A stretch of 64,000 bases of DNA from Methylobacterium pseudosasicola (GCF_900114535.1 NZ_FOTK01000011.1:62001-126000); one strand, 5' to 3'. Positions 1-10,388 are shown, counted from the stretch's first letter. The notes: generated by a model not told the origin, from the letters alone. Program-made: numbers and translations.

Positions 1-761
1 GGCTCGCGGGCCGGATAGCGATTGGCCATCTCGCGGCCGACCATGCCGCGGATGATGCGATCCTCGTCGATCGAACCGTCCCGGCAGTCGAGGGTCTCAA
101 CCGTGGTGCCGTCGCGCAGGACAGTGATCCGATCGGCGACCTTCGAGATTTCGTTGAGCTTGTGCGAGATCAGGATCGACGCGATGCCCTGCTCCCGGAA
201 GCTGATCAACAGGCGCAGGAGCGCCTCGCTGTCCTTCTCGCTCAGGCTCGCGGTCGGCTCGTCGAGGATGAGCAGCTTGACCTTCTTGGACAGCGCCTTG
301 GCGATCTCGACGAGTTGCTGCTTGCCGACCCCGAGATGGGTGACCAGGGTATCGGGATTCTCTTCGAGCCCTACGGTCTTGAGCAGCTCGACCGCCCGGG
401 TGAACATCCGGTCCCGGTCGATGATGCCGAACCGGGCCGGCTCGTTGCCGAGGAAGATGTTCTCGGCGATCGACAGGAACGGCACCAGCGCGAGTTCCTG
501 GTGGATGATGACGATCCCGACGCGCTCGCTGTCGGAAATATCCCGGAACTGGCTGAGCCGGCCCTCGTAGTGGATCTCGCCCTCGTAGGTGCCGTTCGGA
601 TAGACCCCGCTCAGGACTTTCATCAGCGTCGATTTCCCGGCGCCGTTCTCGCCGACCAGGGCGTGGATCTCGGCGGGCCGGACGGTCAGGTTGACGTCCG
701 AGAGCGCCTTGACCCCGGGGAATGTCTTCGTAATCCCCCGCATTTCGAGGACGGGCTGCAT
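1..761 (-). CDS. gguA: Sugar ABC transporter ATP-binding protein (GguA/XylG type), partial
   Basis: Energises uptake of monosaccharides across the inner membrane together with the ChvE-like binding protein encoded just upstream. The frame begins with ATG at 761 and runs off the left edge of the window, so about 253 N-terminal residues are visible. They show Walker [10 protein letters not shown] (residues 37-45), a signature LGVGKQQ, Walker [12 protein letters not shown] and the switch-His region LISHKL, that is, one whole ABC domain of a family that normally carries two in tandem. The gene lies about 98 bases downstream of chvE on the same strand, as in ChvE-GguAB loci. Similarity to the multiple-monosaccharide subgroup rather than strict xylose (XylG) transporters is inferred from the neighbour; the substrate is not proven. 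The second ABC domain and the permease should lie left of the window. Confidence 0.88.
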   Translation of the reverse strand, partial: MQPVLEMRGITKTFPGVKALSDVNLTVRPAEIHALVGENGAGKSTLMKVLSGVYPNGTYEGEIHYEGRLSQFRDISDSERVGIVIIHQELALVPFLSIAENIFLGNEPARFGIIDRDRMFTRAVELLKTVGLEENPDTLVTHLGVGKQQLVEIAKALSKKVKLLILDEPTASLSEKDSEALLRLLISFREQGIASILISHKLNEISKVADRITVLRDGTTVETLDCRDGSIDEDRIIRGMVGREMANRYPARE

Positions 762-859
762 GCGACCACTTTCGGCTCGTCGTTCACATCGCGAAGGCCG
801 ATGCCGGATCTGCCGGCATCGGCCAGAATCGATTGGGGCCTCGACCGGCCCTTGCTGGG

Positions 860-1933
860 CTACTTGAGCTGGTCGAGGGTGTAGTAGCCCGTATCGACCA
901 GGGCCGGCTTCCAGTTGTCCTTGGTGACGACAACAGGCTTCAGCAGGTAGGACGGGACGACCTTCTTGCCGTTGTTGTAGGTCTTGGTGTCGTTGACCTC
1001 CGGCGGCTTGCCGGTCTCGATGGCGTCGATCATCGCGACCGTCACCTTGGCCAGCTCGCGCGTGTCCTTGAACACGGTGGAGTACTGCTCGCCAGCGATG
1101 ATCGACTTGATCGATTGCAGCTCGGCGTCCTGGCCGCTGACCACCGGCATCTTCAGGCTGCCGGAGCCGTAGCCGACGCCCTTGAGCGACGAGATGATGC
1201 CGATCGAGATGCCATCGTAGGGCGACAGGACCGCGTCGAGCTTCGCGCTGCCGTAAAAGGCCGAGAGCAGGTTATCCATGCGGGCCTGGGCGGTGGCCGG
1301 GTCCCAGCGCAGGGTCGAGACCTTGTCCATGCCGGCTTGGCCGGACCGCACCACCAGCTTTTTCGCGTCGATGTAGGGTTGCAGCACCGACAGGGCGCCA
1401 TCGTAGAAGAAGTAGGCGTTGTTGTCGTCCGGCGAGCCGCCGAACAGCTCGATGTTGAACGGCCCCTTGCCGTCCTTCAGCCCGAGCGCGTCGACGATCG
1501 AGCTCGCCTGCTGCACGCCGACCTGGAAATTGTCGAACGTCGCGTAGAAGTCGACGTTGGGGGTGCCCTTGATCAGGCGATCATAGGCGATGACCTTGAC
1601 GCCGGCATCCTTGGCCTTCGACAGCACGTCGCTGAGGGTCGTCCCGTCGATCGAGGCGATCACCAGGACTTTCGCGCCCTTGGTGAGCATGTTCTCGATC
1701 TGCGCGAGTTGGTTGGGGATGTCGTCGTCGGCGTATTGCAGGTCCGGCTTGTAGCCCTTGGCGGCCAGCTGCTTCACGATGTTGTTGCCGTCGTCGATCC
1801 AGCGCTGGGACGACTTGGTCGGCATGGCGACGCCGATCAGGTCGCCGCTGGCGGCGAGCGCCTCGGGCACGGCGGCGCCCGCCAGCATCGCGGTGGCGAG
1901 CGCAAGCTTCAGAAATGTCTGCCTGGTGATCAT
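860..1933 (-). CDS. chvE: ChvE-like periplasmic sugar-binding protein
   Basis: Periplasmic binding protein that captures monosaccharides and delivers them to the GguA-type importer. The 357-residue product starts with a Sec signal peptide ([19 protein letters not shown], cleavage probably after EALA) followed by a type-1 sugar-binding fold: the IGVAMP-like first strand, SQRWIDDG, the [16 protein letters not shown] segment, AYDRLI and a C-terminal VVSGQDAE hinge strand. ATG 1933 is chosen because it begins the signal peptide and is preceded by a purine-rich GGGGGGAC; an open extension to 2014 would put 27 Arg-rich residues in front of it. In Agrobacterium the orthologue also feeds sugar information to the VirA/chemotaxis machinery; here only a transport role is supported by context. 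Confidence 0.92.
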   Translation of the reverse strand: MITRQTFLKLALATAMLAGAAVPEALAASGDLIGVAMPTKSSQRWIDDGNNIVKQLAAKGYKPDLQYADDDIPNQLAQIENMLTKGAKVLVIASIDGTTLSDVLSKAKDAGVKVIAYDRLIKGTPNVDFYATFDNFQVGVQQASSIVDALGLKDGKGPFNIELFGGSPDDNNAYFFYDGALSVLQPYIDAKKLVVRSGQAGMDKVSTLRWDPATAQARMDNLLSAFYGSAKLDAVLSPYDGISIGIISSLKGVGYGSGSLKMPVVSGQDAELQSIKSIIAGEQYSTVFKDTRELAKVTVAMIDAIETGKPPEVNDTKTYNNGKKVVPSYLLKPVVVTKDNWKPALVDTGYYTLDQLK

Positions 1934-2371
1934 CAAGTCCCCCCGGTCGTCTCGTCGTCCGGCGCGTGATTCACGCGCTTCGCGTTGTGCGAATGTTTTT
2001 TTGATTGGCAGCATTCACCGTCCGACCGGCTCGACGCGACCGGTTCGGCACGGAAACTATTTGGTCAGTCCGATTGCGGCTGCTTGAACCGATCGAAAGT
2101 CTTCAGCACCCACGCAGCCTGTTCTTCGAACGACATAGAGACGCTCGGCGACGGGATTGGCGCAGGCGGCGCATGGATCGCGAGGGCCCTCGCTCCATGC
2201 GCGACCGGGATTGCGACCCGGCCATTTTTGTTGAGCGATTTGTATGAGTTATAAAACCGGGCGTCAATCGGCGCCGCGCGGAGCACGCGGAAAAAGCGTG
2301 GCTGTGGGAAAGCGCGGGCGCGCCGGTAGGCCGGGTCGGCGCCCAAGAGCGCCGAATTCAGATCAAAACGG
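1934..2371. other. Gene-free spacer upstream of chvE
   Basis: The stretch between the chvE start and the end of the SDR gene holds no convincing gene. An open frame at 2065-2346 (minus) lacks any recognisable domain. There is a noticeably AT-rich patch near 2222-2260 in otherwise GC-rich DNA, a plausible place for the promoter and operator of the chvE-gguA operon, but no exact site can be assigned. Confidence 0.5.
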
Positions 2372-3124
2372 TCAGCCGCGGCCGATGAACGGCATCTTGG
2401 TCGCCATGACGGTCATGAACTGGACATTGGCCTCCAGCGGCAGATTCGCCATCATCAGCACTGCATCGCCAACATGGGCCGGGTCCATCACCGCCTCGGC
2501 CCGGGTTGAGCCGTCGGCCTGGGCGACGCCCTCCTTCATCTTGCCGCCCATCGGGGTGTCGGCGTTGCCGATATCGATCTGGCCGCAGGCGATGTCGTAG
2601 GCGCGCCCATCGAGCGCGGTCGCCTTGGTGATGCCGGTCACGGCGTGCTTGGTCGCCGTGTAGGCGATCGAGTTCGGCCGCGGGGCATGCGCCGAGATCG
2701 AACCGTTGTTGATGATCCGCCCGCCCCGGGGGGTCTGGTCGCGCATGATCCGGAAGGCGTGCTGGGTGCACAGGAACAGGGCCGTGAGGTTGGTGTCGAT
2801 CACCTGGCGCCACGTATCGAGCGGCAGATCCTCCAGGGGCACCGGCGGCGCGCCGATCCCGGCATTGTTGAACAGCAGGTCGAGGCGGCCGAAGCGGGCG
2901 GTCGTCTGCGCGAATAGGTTGGCGATCGAATCCGGGTCGGTCACGTCGGTGGGCACCACGAGGGCGCGTCCGGTCTCGATCTGCGCCGCGACCTCGTCCA
3001 GCGGTGCCTGACGTCGCCCGGACAGCACCACGCTCCACCCGGCCCCGGCGAGCGCCAGGGCTGCGGCCTTGCCGACTCCCGTTCCCGCTCCGGTCACGAT
3101 CGCGATCCGATCAGCCCCCGACAT
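2372..3124 (-). CDS. SDR family NAD(P)-dependent oxidoreductase
   Basis: Classical short-chain dehydrogenase/reductase of 250 residues, a cytoplasmic enzyme that oxidises or reduces an alcohol/carbonyl with NAD(P). Visible motifs are the nucleotide-binding TGAGTGVG (11-18), NNAG (86-89), catalytic Ser142 in NNGSIS and the Tyr155-x3-Lys159 pair in YTATK. The residues after the first strand (SGRRQ) suggest NADP preference, which is inference. ATG 3124 has GGGAGG nine bases upstream. The gene stands alone: it is convergent with nothing and divergent from the patatin gene, whose open frame would overlap it if the longest start were used. The substrate cannot be told from sequence. Confidence 0.9.
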   Translation of the reverse strand: MSGADRIAIVTGAGTGVGKAAALALAGAGWSVVLSGRRQAPLDEVAAQIETGRALVVPTDVTDPDSIANLFAQTTARFGRLDLLFNNAGIGAPPVPLEDLPLDTWRQVIDTNLTALFLCTQHAFRIMRDQTPRGGRIINNGSISAHAPRPNSIAYTATKHAVTGITKATALDGRAYDIACGQIDIGNADTPMGGKMKEGVAQADGSTRAEAVMDPAHVGDAVLMMANLPLEANVQFMTVMATKMPFIGRG

Positions 3125-3324
3125 CGCTGCCTCCCTGGTTATGGCGTTGTCCTGCCTGTACCGGACGGCCGGGGCGGCGCGAAGGCCGATCCGTTTCAGA
3201 TGCGGCCCGACCGTTGCGGACCATCTCGACCGCGGTCACGCTAGGGTGGAACACGCGGAACGCGGATCGGGAGGAGAACGATGCGGGCGTATCGGAGGAT
3301 GAGCGCGATAGGGGCGGAGAACGG

Positions 3325-5058
3325 TTGAGCGCGCCCGAGATCCCGTTCCTGACCGGCCTCGATGCCGCGGCCGCCGAGGCGGTGCGGGCCCGGATGATCG
3401 CCATGGCGGTGCCGGGCGGCCGGATCCTGTTCGAGCAGGGCGATGCCGGCGACGCGCTTTACACCCTTGTCTCCGGCGCGGTCGGCGTCTCGACCCGCGA
3501 CCATCACGGGATCCAGAGCCGGATCGCCCGCCTGCGGCCGCCCGAGATTTTTGGCGAGATGGCGCTCCTGTCCGATGCGCCGCGGGCAGCGACCGTCATA
3601 GCGCTGCGCGATTCGCACCTGCTGTGCCTGACCCGCGCGGCCTTCGAAGCGGTGATCACCGAGCATCCGCACACGCTTCTGTACTTAGCCCGGATGCTCG
3701 CCGAGCGTCTGCGCAATCTCTACGACGGCTATTCGGTCCACCACGCGCCCCGCACCTTCGTGGTGCTCCCCGTGACCGAAGGCCCCGATCCGGAACCCTT
3801 CGCGCAAGCCTTCGCCGCCGCGCTCGACGCGATCCTGCCAGGGGAGACCGGCTGCCTGACCCGATGGCCGGAGGGCGCGGACGAGGCCTGGGTTCAGGCG
3901 TTCGAGGCCCGGCATGCCCGGACGGTGTTCGCGGCGCGGGATATCGACGGCCCCTGGTCCCGACTCAGCCAGCGCCTGGGCGACCACGTCCTGCTCCTGG
4001 CCGAGCCCGGCTTGCCACCGCGCTCCGGCGCGACCGCCTATCTGGAGCGGGTGCGCTCCGACTGGATCCGCATGGATCTGGTGGTGCGTCAGGATCCAGA
4101 AGCGCGGCGCCCCAAACCCCTGCACCCGGCGGTCGCAGACCTGCCCACGGCGATGCGGATCCAGCTGCGACCCGGCCGGCCGGACGACATGGCCCGGCTC
4201 GCCCGGCTCGCCTGCGGGGTGGGTCGGGGCCTCGTGCTGGGCGGCGGCGGCGCCCGCGCCTTCGCGCATCTGGGGGTGCTCCAGGCCCTCGCGGAGACCG
4301 GTTGTGCCCCGGACTTCGTCGGCGGCACCAGCATGGGCGCGGTGATCGCCGCCAGCCTCGCCATGGGCTCGAACGTTGCCGAGATCCGAGAGCAGACTGA
4401 AGCCGCCTTCGCCGGCCGCAACCCGATCAACGACTACACGCTGCCGATCCACGCTTTGACCCGGGGTGCCAAGGTCGATGCCAGCCTCGCCGAGCGCTAC
4501 GGCGGCGCGCGCATTGAGGATCTGTGGCTGCCGTTCTTCTGCGTCTCGTCGAACCTGACCACCGGGCGGGCGATGATCCATCGCGACGGCGACCTGCCCA
4601 AGGCGCTGCGGGCCAGCATCGCCATCCCGGGGCTGCTGCCACCGGTCCTGTGCGACGAGGGTGTGCTGGTCGATGGCGGCATGATGAACAACGTCCCGGC
4701 GGATGTCGCCGCCGATCTGGAGCGCGGCCCGGTCCTGGCCGTCGATGTCGGCAGCGACCGCGCGTTCCAGGACATGCCGACCCGGGGCTGGCGCGGCCGA
4801 CTGCTGCGCCGGCTCATCGGCTCGCCCGCCGCGATGCCGGGCCTCGCCCCGCTCCTGCTGCGCGCCGCCACGGTGTCGAGCGACGCGCAGACCATGGTGG
4901 CGGCCGCCCATGCCACGGCCCTGCTCAAGCCGCCGCTCGCCGGTATCGATCTGCGCGCCTGGTCGAGCTTCCGGGAATCCGCGGAACTCGGCTACCAGGA
5001 CACCCGCGCGAACATCGCGGCCGGCCACTTGGCGCAATGGCTCGAGCCGATGCGGTGA
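3325..5058 (+). CDS. Patatin-like phospholipase with N-terminal cyclic-nucleotide-binding domain
   Basis: Predicted serine lipid hydrolase of the NTE/RssA-like group, 577 residues. The N-terminus is a cNMP-binding fold with the phosphate-binding cassette EIFGEMALLSDAPRAAT (about 75-90). The C-terminal patatin domain has the oxyanion loop GGGGARAFAHLG (from about 305), nucleophile Ser in GGTSMG (about 336) and the Asp of the dyad in DGGMMNN (about 451). The start is taken as TTG 3325 because GGGGCGGAGA lies just upstream and the domain begins immediately; the open frame continues to 3004 but that part overlaps the divergent SDR gene and reads as low-complexity Arg/Pro. This layout suggests lipase activity gated by a nucleotide or simply by the regulatory fold. 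No transmembrane segment is obvious. Confidence 0.88.
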   Translation: MSAPEIPFLTGLDAAAAEAVRARMIAMAVPGGRILFEQGDAGDALYTLVSGAVGVSTRDHHGIQSRIARLRPPEIFGEMALLSDAPRAATVIALRDSHLLCLTRAAFEAVITEHPHTLLYLARMLAERLRNLYDGYSVHHAPRTFVVLPVTEGPDPEPFAQAFAAALDAILPGETGCLTRWPEGADEAWVQAFEARHARTVFAARDIDGPWSRLSQRLGDHVLLLAEPGLPPRSGATAYLERVRSDWIRMDLVVRQDPEARRPKPLHPAVADLPTAMRIQLRPGRPDDMARLARLACGVGRGLVLGGGGARAFAHLGVLQALAETGCAPDFVGGTSMGAVIAASLAMGSNVAEIREQTEAAFAGRNPINDYTLPIHALTRGAKVDASLAERYGGARIEDLWLPFFCVSSNLTTGRAMIHRDGDLPKALRASIAIPGLLPPVLCDEGVLVDGGMMNNVPADVAADLERGPVLAVDVGSDRAFQDMPTRGWRGRLLRRLIGSPAAMPGLAPLLLRAATVSSDAQTMVAAAHATALLKPPLAGIDLRAWSSFRESAELGYQDTRANIAAGHLAQWLEPMR

Positions 5059-5458
5059 ACCGGTGACGCGACGCGCAGTCCGGCGAGCGTGTGCCAGCGC
5101 ACTGCGGCAAACGGCGACCGGTAACCGAATGCCCCGGGCGGCGATCTTCCCTGGAGAGAAGTCACGTCGAGCCCGGATATCATGATGCCCCATTCCGCGA
5201 GACCGCACGAAGCGGCCAACACGAACGCCGCGCAAAACCTACGGGACGGCGCGGGATCGCCCTATGTCCCGGCGAAAGGTGCCCTGCTGCACGGTGCGGC
5301 CTTCGTCCTGCTCTGCCTCTGGACCCGGACCTCGCCGGACCGCCTCAGGGACCAACTCGACGCCGAGGCGGGCGCCTGTTCCGCCCTCGGCTTCTGACGG
5401 GACGGACGCGCGTCGACAGCGGGCGTGAGCCGTCGCGCATGACGGAGCGCGGGATCGG
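5059..5458. other. Spacer between patatin and hydrolase genes
   Basis: About 400 bases without a firm gene. The only possible coding item is a 71-codon frame at 5182-5397, listed separately. No strong hairpin followed by a T-run was noticed after the patatin stop. Confidence 0.4.
5182..5397 (+). CDS. Possible small hypothetical protein
   Basis: A 71-residue frame with two adjacent ATG codons at its start. It carries a short hydrophobic stretch (GAAFVLLCLW, about residues 38-47) flanked by polar sequence, but there is no recognised family and no clear Shine-Dalgarno sequence directly upstream. It fills the only sizeable gap here. GC-rich DNA often leaves frames of this size open by chance, so the call is weak. 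Confidence 0.25.
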   Translation: MMPHSARPHEAANTNAAQNLRDGAGSPYVPAKGALLHGAAFVLLCLWTRTSPDRLRDQLDAEAGACSALGF

Positions 5459-6319
5459 ATGACGGATGTGGCGGGCGTTGCGTTTCGCCGTGTTGGCCTG
5501 CCGGAGGTGAGCCTGCACGTGGCCGAGGCCGGCCCGGAATCGGGGCCGCCGACCATCCTGCTGCACGGCTTCCCGGAATTCTGGTACGGCTGGCGTCACC
5601 AGATCGGGCCGCTCTCGGAGGCGGGCCTGCGGCTCGTCGTGCCCGACCAGCGCGGCTACGGCCTCAGCGACAAGCCGCAGGGCGTGGCCGCCTATCACCT
5701 CGACACGCTGGCGGCCGACGTGATCGCCCTGGCCGAGGCGTACGGCTTCGCCACGATCCGCCTCGTCGGCCACGATTGGGGCGGGCTCGTCGCGTGGTGG
5801 ACCGCCAGCCACTATCCCGACCGGATCGCGCGGCTCGCGATCCTCAACGCGCCGCATCCGGGCGTCGTCGGATCGTATATCCGCCGTCACCCGGGGCAGT
5901 GGCTGCGCAGCTCTTATGTCGGGCTGTTCCAGCTGCCCGTCCTGCCGGAGCGGCTGCTCACGGCGGGCCGGTGCCGGGCCCTCCGGCACGCGCTGACGAG
6001 CAGCAGCCGACCCGGCGCCTTCGCGCCCTCCGACCTCGATCGCTACATCGAGGCTTGGCTGCAGCCCGGCGCGATGACGGGTATGCTGAACTGGTATCGC
6101 GCCCTGGCCCAATTGCCGCGGACGGAGCCGCCGCGGGTCCGCGTGCCGACACTGATCCTCTGGGGCAAGCAGGACACTGCCCTGCAACCAGGCCTCGCGG
6201 AAGCAAGCCTGGACCTCTGCGATGACGGGCGGATCGCCTGGTATCCGCAAGCGACCCACTGGCTCGCCCACGAGGAGCCCGCGGCCGTGAACACGGCGCT
6301 GCGCGACTTCCTAGCCTAA
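5459..6319 (+). CDS. Alpha/beta hydrolase, epoxide hydrolase or haloacid dehalogenase-like
   Basis: A 286-residue alpha/beta-hydrolase. The oxyanion motif HGFPEFWYGWR (from residue 36) and the nucleophile elbow GHDWGG with Asp106 place it among epoxide hydrolase/dehalogenase-type enzymes that form an ester intermediate on Asp rather than Ser. The distal acid is probably the Asp in GKQDT and the base the His in ATHWLAHEEP near residue 269. The length is normal for the family and there is no signal peptide, so it is probably cytoplasmic. ATG 5459 follows GGAGCG within 15 bases. The substrate, epoxide or halogenated acid, cannot be decided from sequence alone. Confidence 0.85.
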   Translation: MTDVAGVAFRRVGLPEVSLHVAEAGPESGPPTILLHGFPEFWYGWRHQIGPLSEAGLRLVVPDQRGYGLSDKPQGVAAYHLDTLAADVIALAEAYGFATIRLVGHDWGGLVAWWTASHYPDRIARLAILNAPHPGVVGSYIRRHPGQWLRSSYVGLFQLPVLPERLLTAGRCRALRHALTSSSRPGAFAPSDLDRYIEAWLQPGAMTGMLNWYRALAQLPRTEPPRVRVPTLILWGKQDTALQPGLAEASLDLCDDGRIAWYPQATHWLAHEEPAAVNTALRDFLA

Positions 6320-6576
6320 AGTCGTCCCCGATCGCGTCGCGACGGGCTCCGAATGCGGACCGTGTAATGAGGCGGACTTTATTACCCCAGAAGTTGTATC
6401 AGTATAGTCCAGACCGCGTTGATAGCCGTCTCATCACTGCGTCACGGTTCAGAACACGACTTAATCCGGCTGCGTTGCCAGATTGCACAGATGCTTTTTC
6501 CAATGTCTTTCCGGAACATACCGGTCCGTGAGCCATTGTGATGGCACTTCTCGGACAGGACTGGAGCATTTCAACA

Positions 6577-6870
6577 ATGTCATTTCGTTCACTGCTGACC
6601 GCTGGCGTGTTCTTCGGCGGTCTCGTCGCCGGCACAGCGTCTGTTCAGGCAGCCCCTGCGATGCCGCAGCCGGGCTTGGCCGGGCACGACATGGTCGAAT
6701 CCGTCGGGATGCATCATCATCACCGGATGCACCGGCACCATTCCACGCGCCATGAGCGCCGGGCGCGCCGCCTGAACACGATGCGGCACGGCAACCCGAA
6801 CGCGAAGAACCCAGCGCTGCGCGGCTACCAGCAGAACCTCGGCGGCACCACCAACGGCCCGCGCTACTGA
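6577..6870 (+). CDS. Small His-rich secreted protein
   Basis: A 97-residue protein starting with a signal peptide (MSFRSLLTAGVFFGGLVAG, cleavage probably after VQA). The mature part contains a dense His/Met cluster (MHHHHRMHRHH) followed by a basic Arg-rich stretch and an Asn/Gly-rich tail. Such a composition suggests periplasmic metal binding, but no named family is recognised. ATG 6577 is preferred over ATG 6538 because it begins the signal sequence and has GGAG upstream. The gene is monocistronic, ending in a clear hairpin terminator. Confidence 0.7.
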   Translation: MSFRSLLTAGVFFGGLVAGTASVQAAPAMPQPGLAGHDMVESVGMHHHHRMHRHHSTRHERRARRLNTMRHGNPNAKNPALRGYQQNLGGTTNGPRY

Positions 6871-6896
6871 GCCGACCGACTCTTTTGGATGGACAG

Positions 6897-6923
6897 CCCG
6901 GCGCCCGCAGCGCCGGGTTTTTT
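6897..6923 (+). terminator. Rho-independent terminator of the His-rich gene
   Basis: Perfect 8-bp stem CCCGGCGC / GCGCCGGG with a 5-base loop, directly followed by six T residues, 26 bases after the stop codon. Confidence 0.9.
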
Positions 6924-7021
6924 GTCTCAGAGAAGCCTCACCTCAAGGTGGCAATGGCTTCTCCCCAGGCGCGTTGCCCGGCACGGCCTGATTCGGCGGG
7001 CTCACTCTGCTAAGAGGCGCC

Positions 7022-9739
7022 ATGGTCCGAACCGCCGTCCGCACCGCCCCCGAAACGCTGCCCACCGCGAGCCTGGACCCCGCCGGCGCCACGCCGATGA
7101 TGGCGCAGTATATCGAGATCAAGGCGGCCAACCCCGACTGCCTCCTGTTCTACCGGATGGGGGATTTCTACGAGCTGTTCTTCGGAGACGCGGAGATCGC
7201 CTCCCGGGCGCTCGGCATCGTGCTGACCAAGCGCGGCCGGCACGGCGGCGCCGAGATCCCGATGTGCGGCGTCCCGGTGGACCGGGCCGACGATTATCTC
7301 AGCCGCCTGATCGCGCTGGGCAACCGGGTCGCCGTCTGCGAGCAGACCGAGGACCCCGCCGAGGCCAAGCGGCGTGGGCCGAAATCGGTGGTGCGGCGGG
7401 AGGTGGTCCGCCTGGTCACGCCAGGCACCATCACCGAGGATCGGCTGCTCGATCCCGCCAGCGCCAACCTCCTGCTGGCGATCGGGCGGCGCAAGACCGG
7501 GGAGGGCGCCACCGCCTATGGTCTGGCCGCCATCGACATCTCCACCGGCCGCTTTTCCCTGAGCGAGGTCTCGGGCGGCGATCTGGCGGGAGCGATCGCC
7601 CGGCACGATCCCCGCGAGATCGTCCTGTCCGAGGCGATCCACGCCGATCCTGCGCTGGCGCGGATCTGGCAGGAGAGCCGGGCCGCCATCGTCCCCTTGG
7701 CTCAGGCGGAACTGGAGCCGGCCGCGGCCGAGCGGCGGGTGCGCGAGCAATACGGCGTCTCGACGCTCGACGGCTTCGGCAACTTCACCCGGGCCGAGAT
7801 CCAGGCGGCCGGGACCGGCCTCCTGTACATCGCCCGCACCCAGCTCGCCGCCCGGGCGCCGCTCTCGGTGCCGACCCGCGAGGAGGCCGGCTCGACGCTG
7901 GCGATCGATGCCGCGACCCGGGCCAATCTCGAACTGACCCGCACGCTTTCGGGCGAGCGCACCGGCAGCCTGCTCGACACGATCGACCGGACGGTCACCG
8001 CCAACGGCGCCCGGTTGCTGGCCGAGCGCCTGGCCGGGCCGCTCACCGACCTGGGGCGGATCGCCGAGCGGCACGAGACCGTGGCCTATCTCGCCGAGGA
8101 TCACGCCCTGCGCCGGGCGATCCGCGAGACGCTAGCCCGGGCGCCGGACCTGGCCCGGGCGCTCTCCCGGGTGGGCCTGGGGCGCAGCGGACCCCGGGAT
8201 CTGGCGGCGATCCGGGACGGGCTGATGGCGGCAGCCGGGCTCGGCGCGGTACTGATCCAGGCTGGAACGGTGACAGCCGAGCTCGCCGCGATCGCCGAGG
8301 CCTTGGGCGCGGCCGATCCGGACCTGGCGGACACATTGCAGCGGGCGCTGGCCGACGAGCTGCCGCTGTCCCGGCGGGATGGCGGCTTCGTCCGGGCGGG
8401 CTATTCGGAGGAGGTCGACGAGGCGCGCCTGCTCGGCCAGGATTCCCGGAAGGTCGTGGCGGCGCTCCAGGCGCGCTACGCCGAGGAGACTGGCTGCCGG
8501 ACCCTGCGGATCAAGCACAACAACCTGCTGGGTTATTTTATCGAGGTGCCGCAATCGGTGGGCGAGGCCTGCCTCAAGGGGTTGCAGCGGGAATTCGTGC
8601 ATCGGCAGACCATGGTCGACGCGATGCGCTTCACCAGCGTCGAATTGGGCGATCTCGAACGAAAAATATCCGGCGCTTCGGAGCGGGCCCTGGCTCTGGA
8701 GTCGGCCATCTTCGAAGAATTGGCCGGGCGTATCGTCGAACAATCTTCGAAAACTGCGCAGGTCGCCGAAGCCCTGGCGGCGATCGATGTCGCGGCGAGC
8801 AACGCCGAACTGGCGGTCGAGCTGGACTGGCGCCGGCCCGAGGTCGACGATTCGCTGGCCTTCGCCATCATTGGCGGTCGCCATCCTGTGGTTGAGGCGG
8901 CCCTGCGCCGGGCCGGCGAGCCGTTCATCGCCAACGATTGCGACCTGTCGGGCGAGACGCGGGGCCGGATCCGGCTGATCACCGGCCCGAACATGGGCGG
9001 CAAGTCGACCTTCCTGCGCCAGAACGCGCTGATCGCGGTGCTGGCCCAGATGGGCGCCTTCGTGCCGGCGGCCTCGGCCCGGATCGGCCGGGTCGACCGG
9101 CTGTTCTCCCGGGTGGGCGCGGCCGACGACCTGGCGCGGGGGCAATCGACCTTCATGGTCGAGATGGTCGAAACCGCCGCGATCCTCAATCAGGCGACCC
9201 GCCGTTCCCTGGTGATCCTCGACGAGATCGGCCGGGGCACCGCGACCTTCGACGGACTGTCGATCGCCTGGGCCTGCCTGGAGCATCTCCACGAGGCCAA
9301 TGCCTGCCGGGCGCTGTTCGCCACCCATTTCCACGAGCTGACGGCTCTGGGCGACCGGCTGGCGCGGCTCGACAACGCCACCCTGAAGGTGGCCGAGCAC
9401 CGCGACGGCGTGGTCTTCCTGCACGAGGTCGTGCCGGGCATCGCCGAGCGCAGCTACGGCCTCCAGGTGGCGCGGCTGGCCGGCCTGCCGGCCAGCGTGG
9501 TGACACGAGCCGGGGCGATCCTGAAAAGCCTGGAGAAGGCCGAGCGCGGCCGCCCGGCCCGAGCCAAGATCGACGACCTGCCGCTCTTCGCGGCGCTTGC
9601 CCCGCCGCCACCGCCGGAGCCCCCGGCCGAGGATCCGCTGGCAACGCTCCTCGACGCCATCGACCCCGACGCGCTGACGCCCCGGGAGGCGCTGGATGCG
9701 CTCTACCAGCTGAAGCGGGAGCGGGCGGAGAAGCGGTAA
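7022..9739 (+). CDS. mutS: DNA mismatch repair protein MutS
   Basis: Recognises base mismatches and small loops and, with MutL, starts repair. The 905-residue product has the usual order: mismatch-binding domain I with the Phe-Tyr-Glu wedge (FYEL, Phe49/Glu51), connector, lever and clamp domains, then the ATPase with Walker [10 protein letters not shown] near residue 655, Walker [13 protein letters not shown] near 730 and the ATHFHEL switch near 767. Length is typical for an alphaproteobacterial MutS1. The start is ATG 7022 after an AGGCGCC; the N-terminal 25 residues are a variable extension common in the group. It is a single gene, convergent with the response regulator. Confidence 0.98.
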   Translation: MVRTAVRTAPETLPTASLDPAGATPMMAQYIEIKAANPDCLLFYRMGDFYELFFGDAEIASRALGIVLTKRGRHGGAEIPMCGVPVDRADDYLSRLIALGNRVAVCEQTEDPAEAKRRGPKSVVRREVVRLVTPGTITEDRLLDPASANLLLAIGRRKTGEGATAYGLAAIDISTGRFSLSEVSGGDLAGAIARHDPREIVLSEAIHADPALARIWQESRAAIVPLAQAELEPAAAERRVREQYGVSTLDGFGNFTRAEIQAAGTGLLYIARTQLAARAPLSVPTREEAGSTLAIDAATRANLELTRTLSGERTGSLLDTIDRTVTANGARLLAERLAGPLTDLGRIAERHETVAYLAEDHALRRAIRETLARAPDLARALSRVGLGRSGPRDLAAIRDGLMAAAGLGAVLIQAGTVTAELAAIAEALGAADPDLADTLQRALADELPLSRRDGGFVRAGYSEEVDEARLLGQDSRKVVAALQARYAEETGCRTLRIKHNNLLGYFIEVPQSVGEACLKGLQREFVHRQTMVDAMRFTSVELGDLERKISGASERALALESAIFEELAGRIVEQSSKTAQVAEALAAIDVAASNAELAVELDWRRPEVDDSLAFAIIGGRHPVVEAALRRAGEPFIANDCDLSGETRGRIRLITGPNMGGKSTFLRQNALIAVLAQMGAFVPAASARIGRVDRLFSRVGAADDLARGQSTFMVEMVETAAILNQATRRSLVILDEIGRGTATFDGLSIAWACLEHLHEANACRALFATHFHELTALGDRLARLDNATLKVAEHRDGVVFLHEVVPGIAERSYGLQVARLAGLPASVVTRAGAILKSLEKAERGRPARAKIDDLPLFAALAPPPPPEPPAEDPLATLLDAIDPDALTPREALDALYQLKRERAEKR

Positions 9740-9778
9740 TTTTGGGGTGATTGATAGGAGAACCGATCCCCCAAAAAA
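9740..9778. terminator. Possible bidirectional terminator between mutS and response regulator
   Basis: TTTTGGGG at 9740-9747 can pair with CCCCAAAA at about 9769-9776, giving runs of T on both strands between two convergent genes. The loop of about 20 bases makes it weaker than a typical terminator. Confidence 0.4.
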
Positions 9779-10222
9779 CTACGGCGCCGGCGCGAAATGA
9801 AACCCGTCGGGCGCCCCGTGCTCCGGCGCGCGGCCAGCGCGGCGGTCGGCGACCCAGTCGAGGATGCTGGCGACGACGCGCTCGGAATAGGGTTTTGCGA
9901 TCACCCCGATGGCGCCGGCGAAGTCGTCGGGGATGCGCTTGGCGTTGGCGGTCATGAACACCACGGTGATCCGCGGGTCGGCCGAGAGCGCCCGGGCCAC
10001 CTCGACGCCGGTGGGACCGTCGACCAAGTGAATGTCCACGAAGGCGACGTCGGGCTCGGCCGCGCGGCCGAGCGCGATCGCCTCCGTCGAGCTGCCGGCG
10101 ATGCCCACCGTGACATGGCCGAGATCGTCGAGCAGGCATTCGAGTTCGAGCGCGATCAGCACCTCGTCCTCGACCACGAGGATGCGGAGCGCAGCATCCG
10201 CGCCGGCGTTCCCACCCCTCAT
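9779..10222 (-). CDS. Single-domain response regulator (receiver only)
   Basis: A 147-residue CheY-like receiver with no output domain. Phosphorylation site Asp63 (FVDIHL), acidic pair VVEDE (17-20), Thr91 (FMTAN) and Lys110 (IAKPY) are all present. It is encoded downstream of, and on the same strand as, the LOV histidine kinase, separated by 166 bases, and is therefore its probable phosphoacceptor (inference from neighbourhood). ATG 10222 is preceded by AAAAGGGAGATCGC, a good ribosome site. Receivers of this sort in alphaproteobacteria often tune HisKA_2/HWE kinases of the general stress response; whether this one does so is not shown here. Confidence 0.88.
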   Translation of the reverse strand: MRGGNAGADAALRILVVEDEVLIALELECLLDDLGHVTVGIAGSSTEAIALGRAAEPDVAFVDIHLVDGPTGVEVARALSADPRITVVFMTANAKRIPDDFAGAIGVIAKPYSERVVASILDWVADRRAGRAPEHGAPDGFHFAPAP

Positions 10223-10388
10223 GCGATCTCCCTTTTGTTTTCTCGACCGCTGAGCTTGGCATCACCCCGAGGGCCGGCTTCCGGCTTTCGGAAAAGTTGA
10301 TGCGATAACAACACTTTAGAGCATCAGCCGGAATTCGGTATCCGAGCCGATGCGCCCGCCGAGAGCTTGAAGCGTTTGGGCCGAATTC

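Noticed and set aside
2065..2346. 93-codon minus-strand frame upstream of chvE
   Set aside because: No domain, no ribosome site and an irregular composition; the region is better seen as promoter DNA.
6889..8895. Plus-strand frame overlapping mutS in another phase
   Set aside because: Starts in the terminator of the preceding gene; the product is Arg/Gly/Pro-rich and mutS is unambiguous in the other frame.
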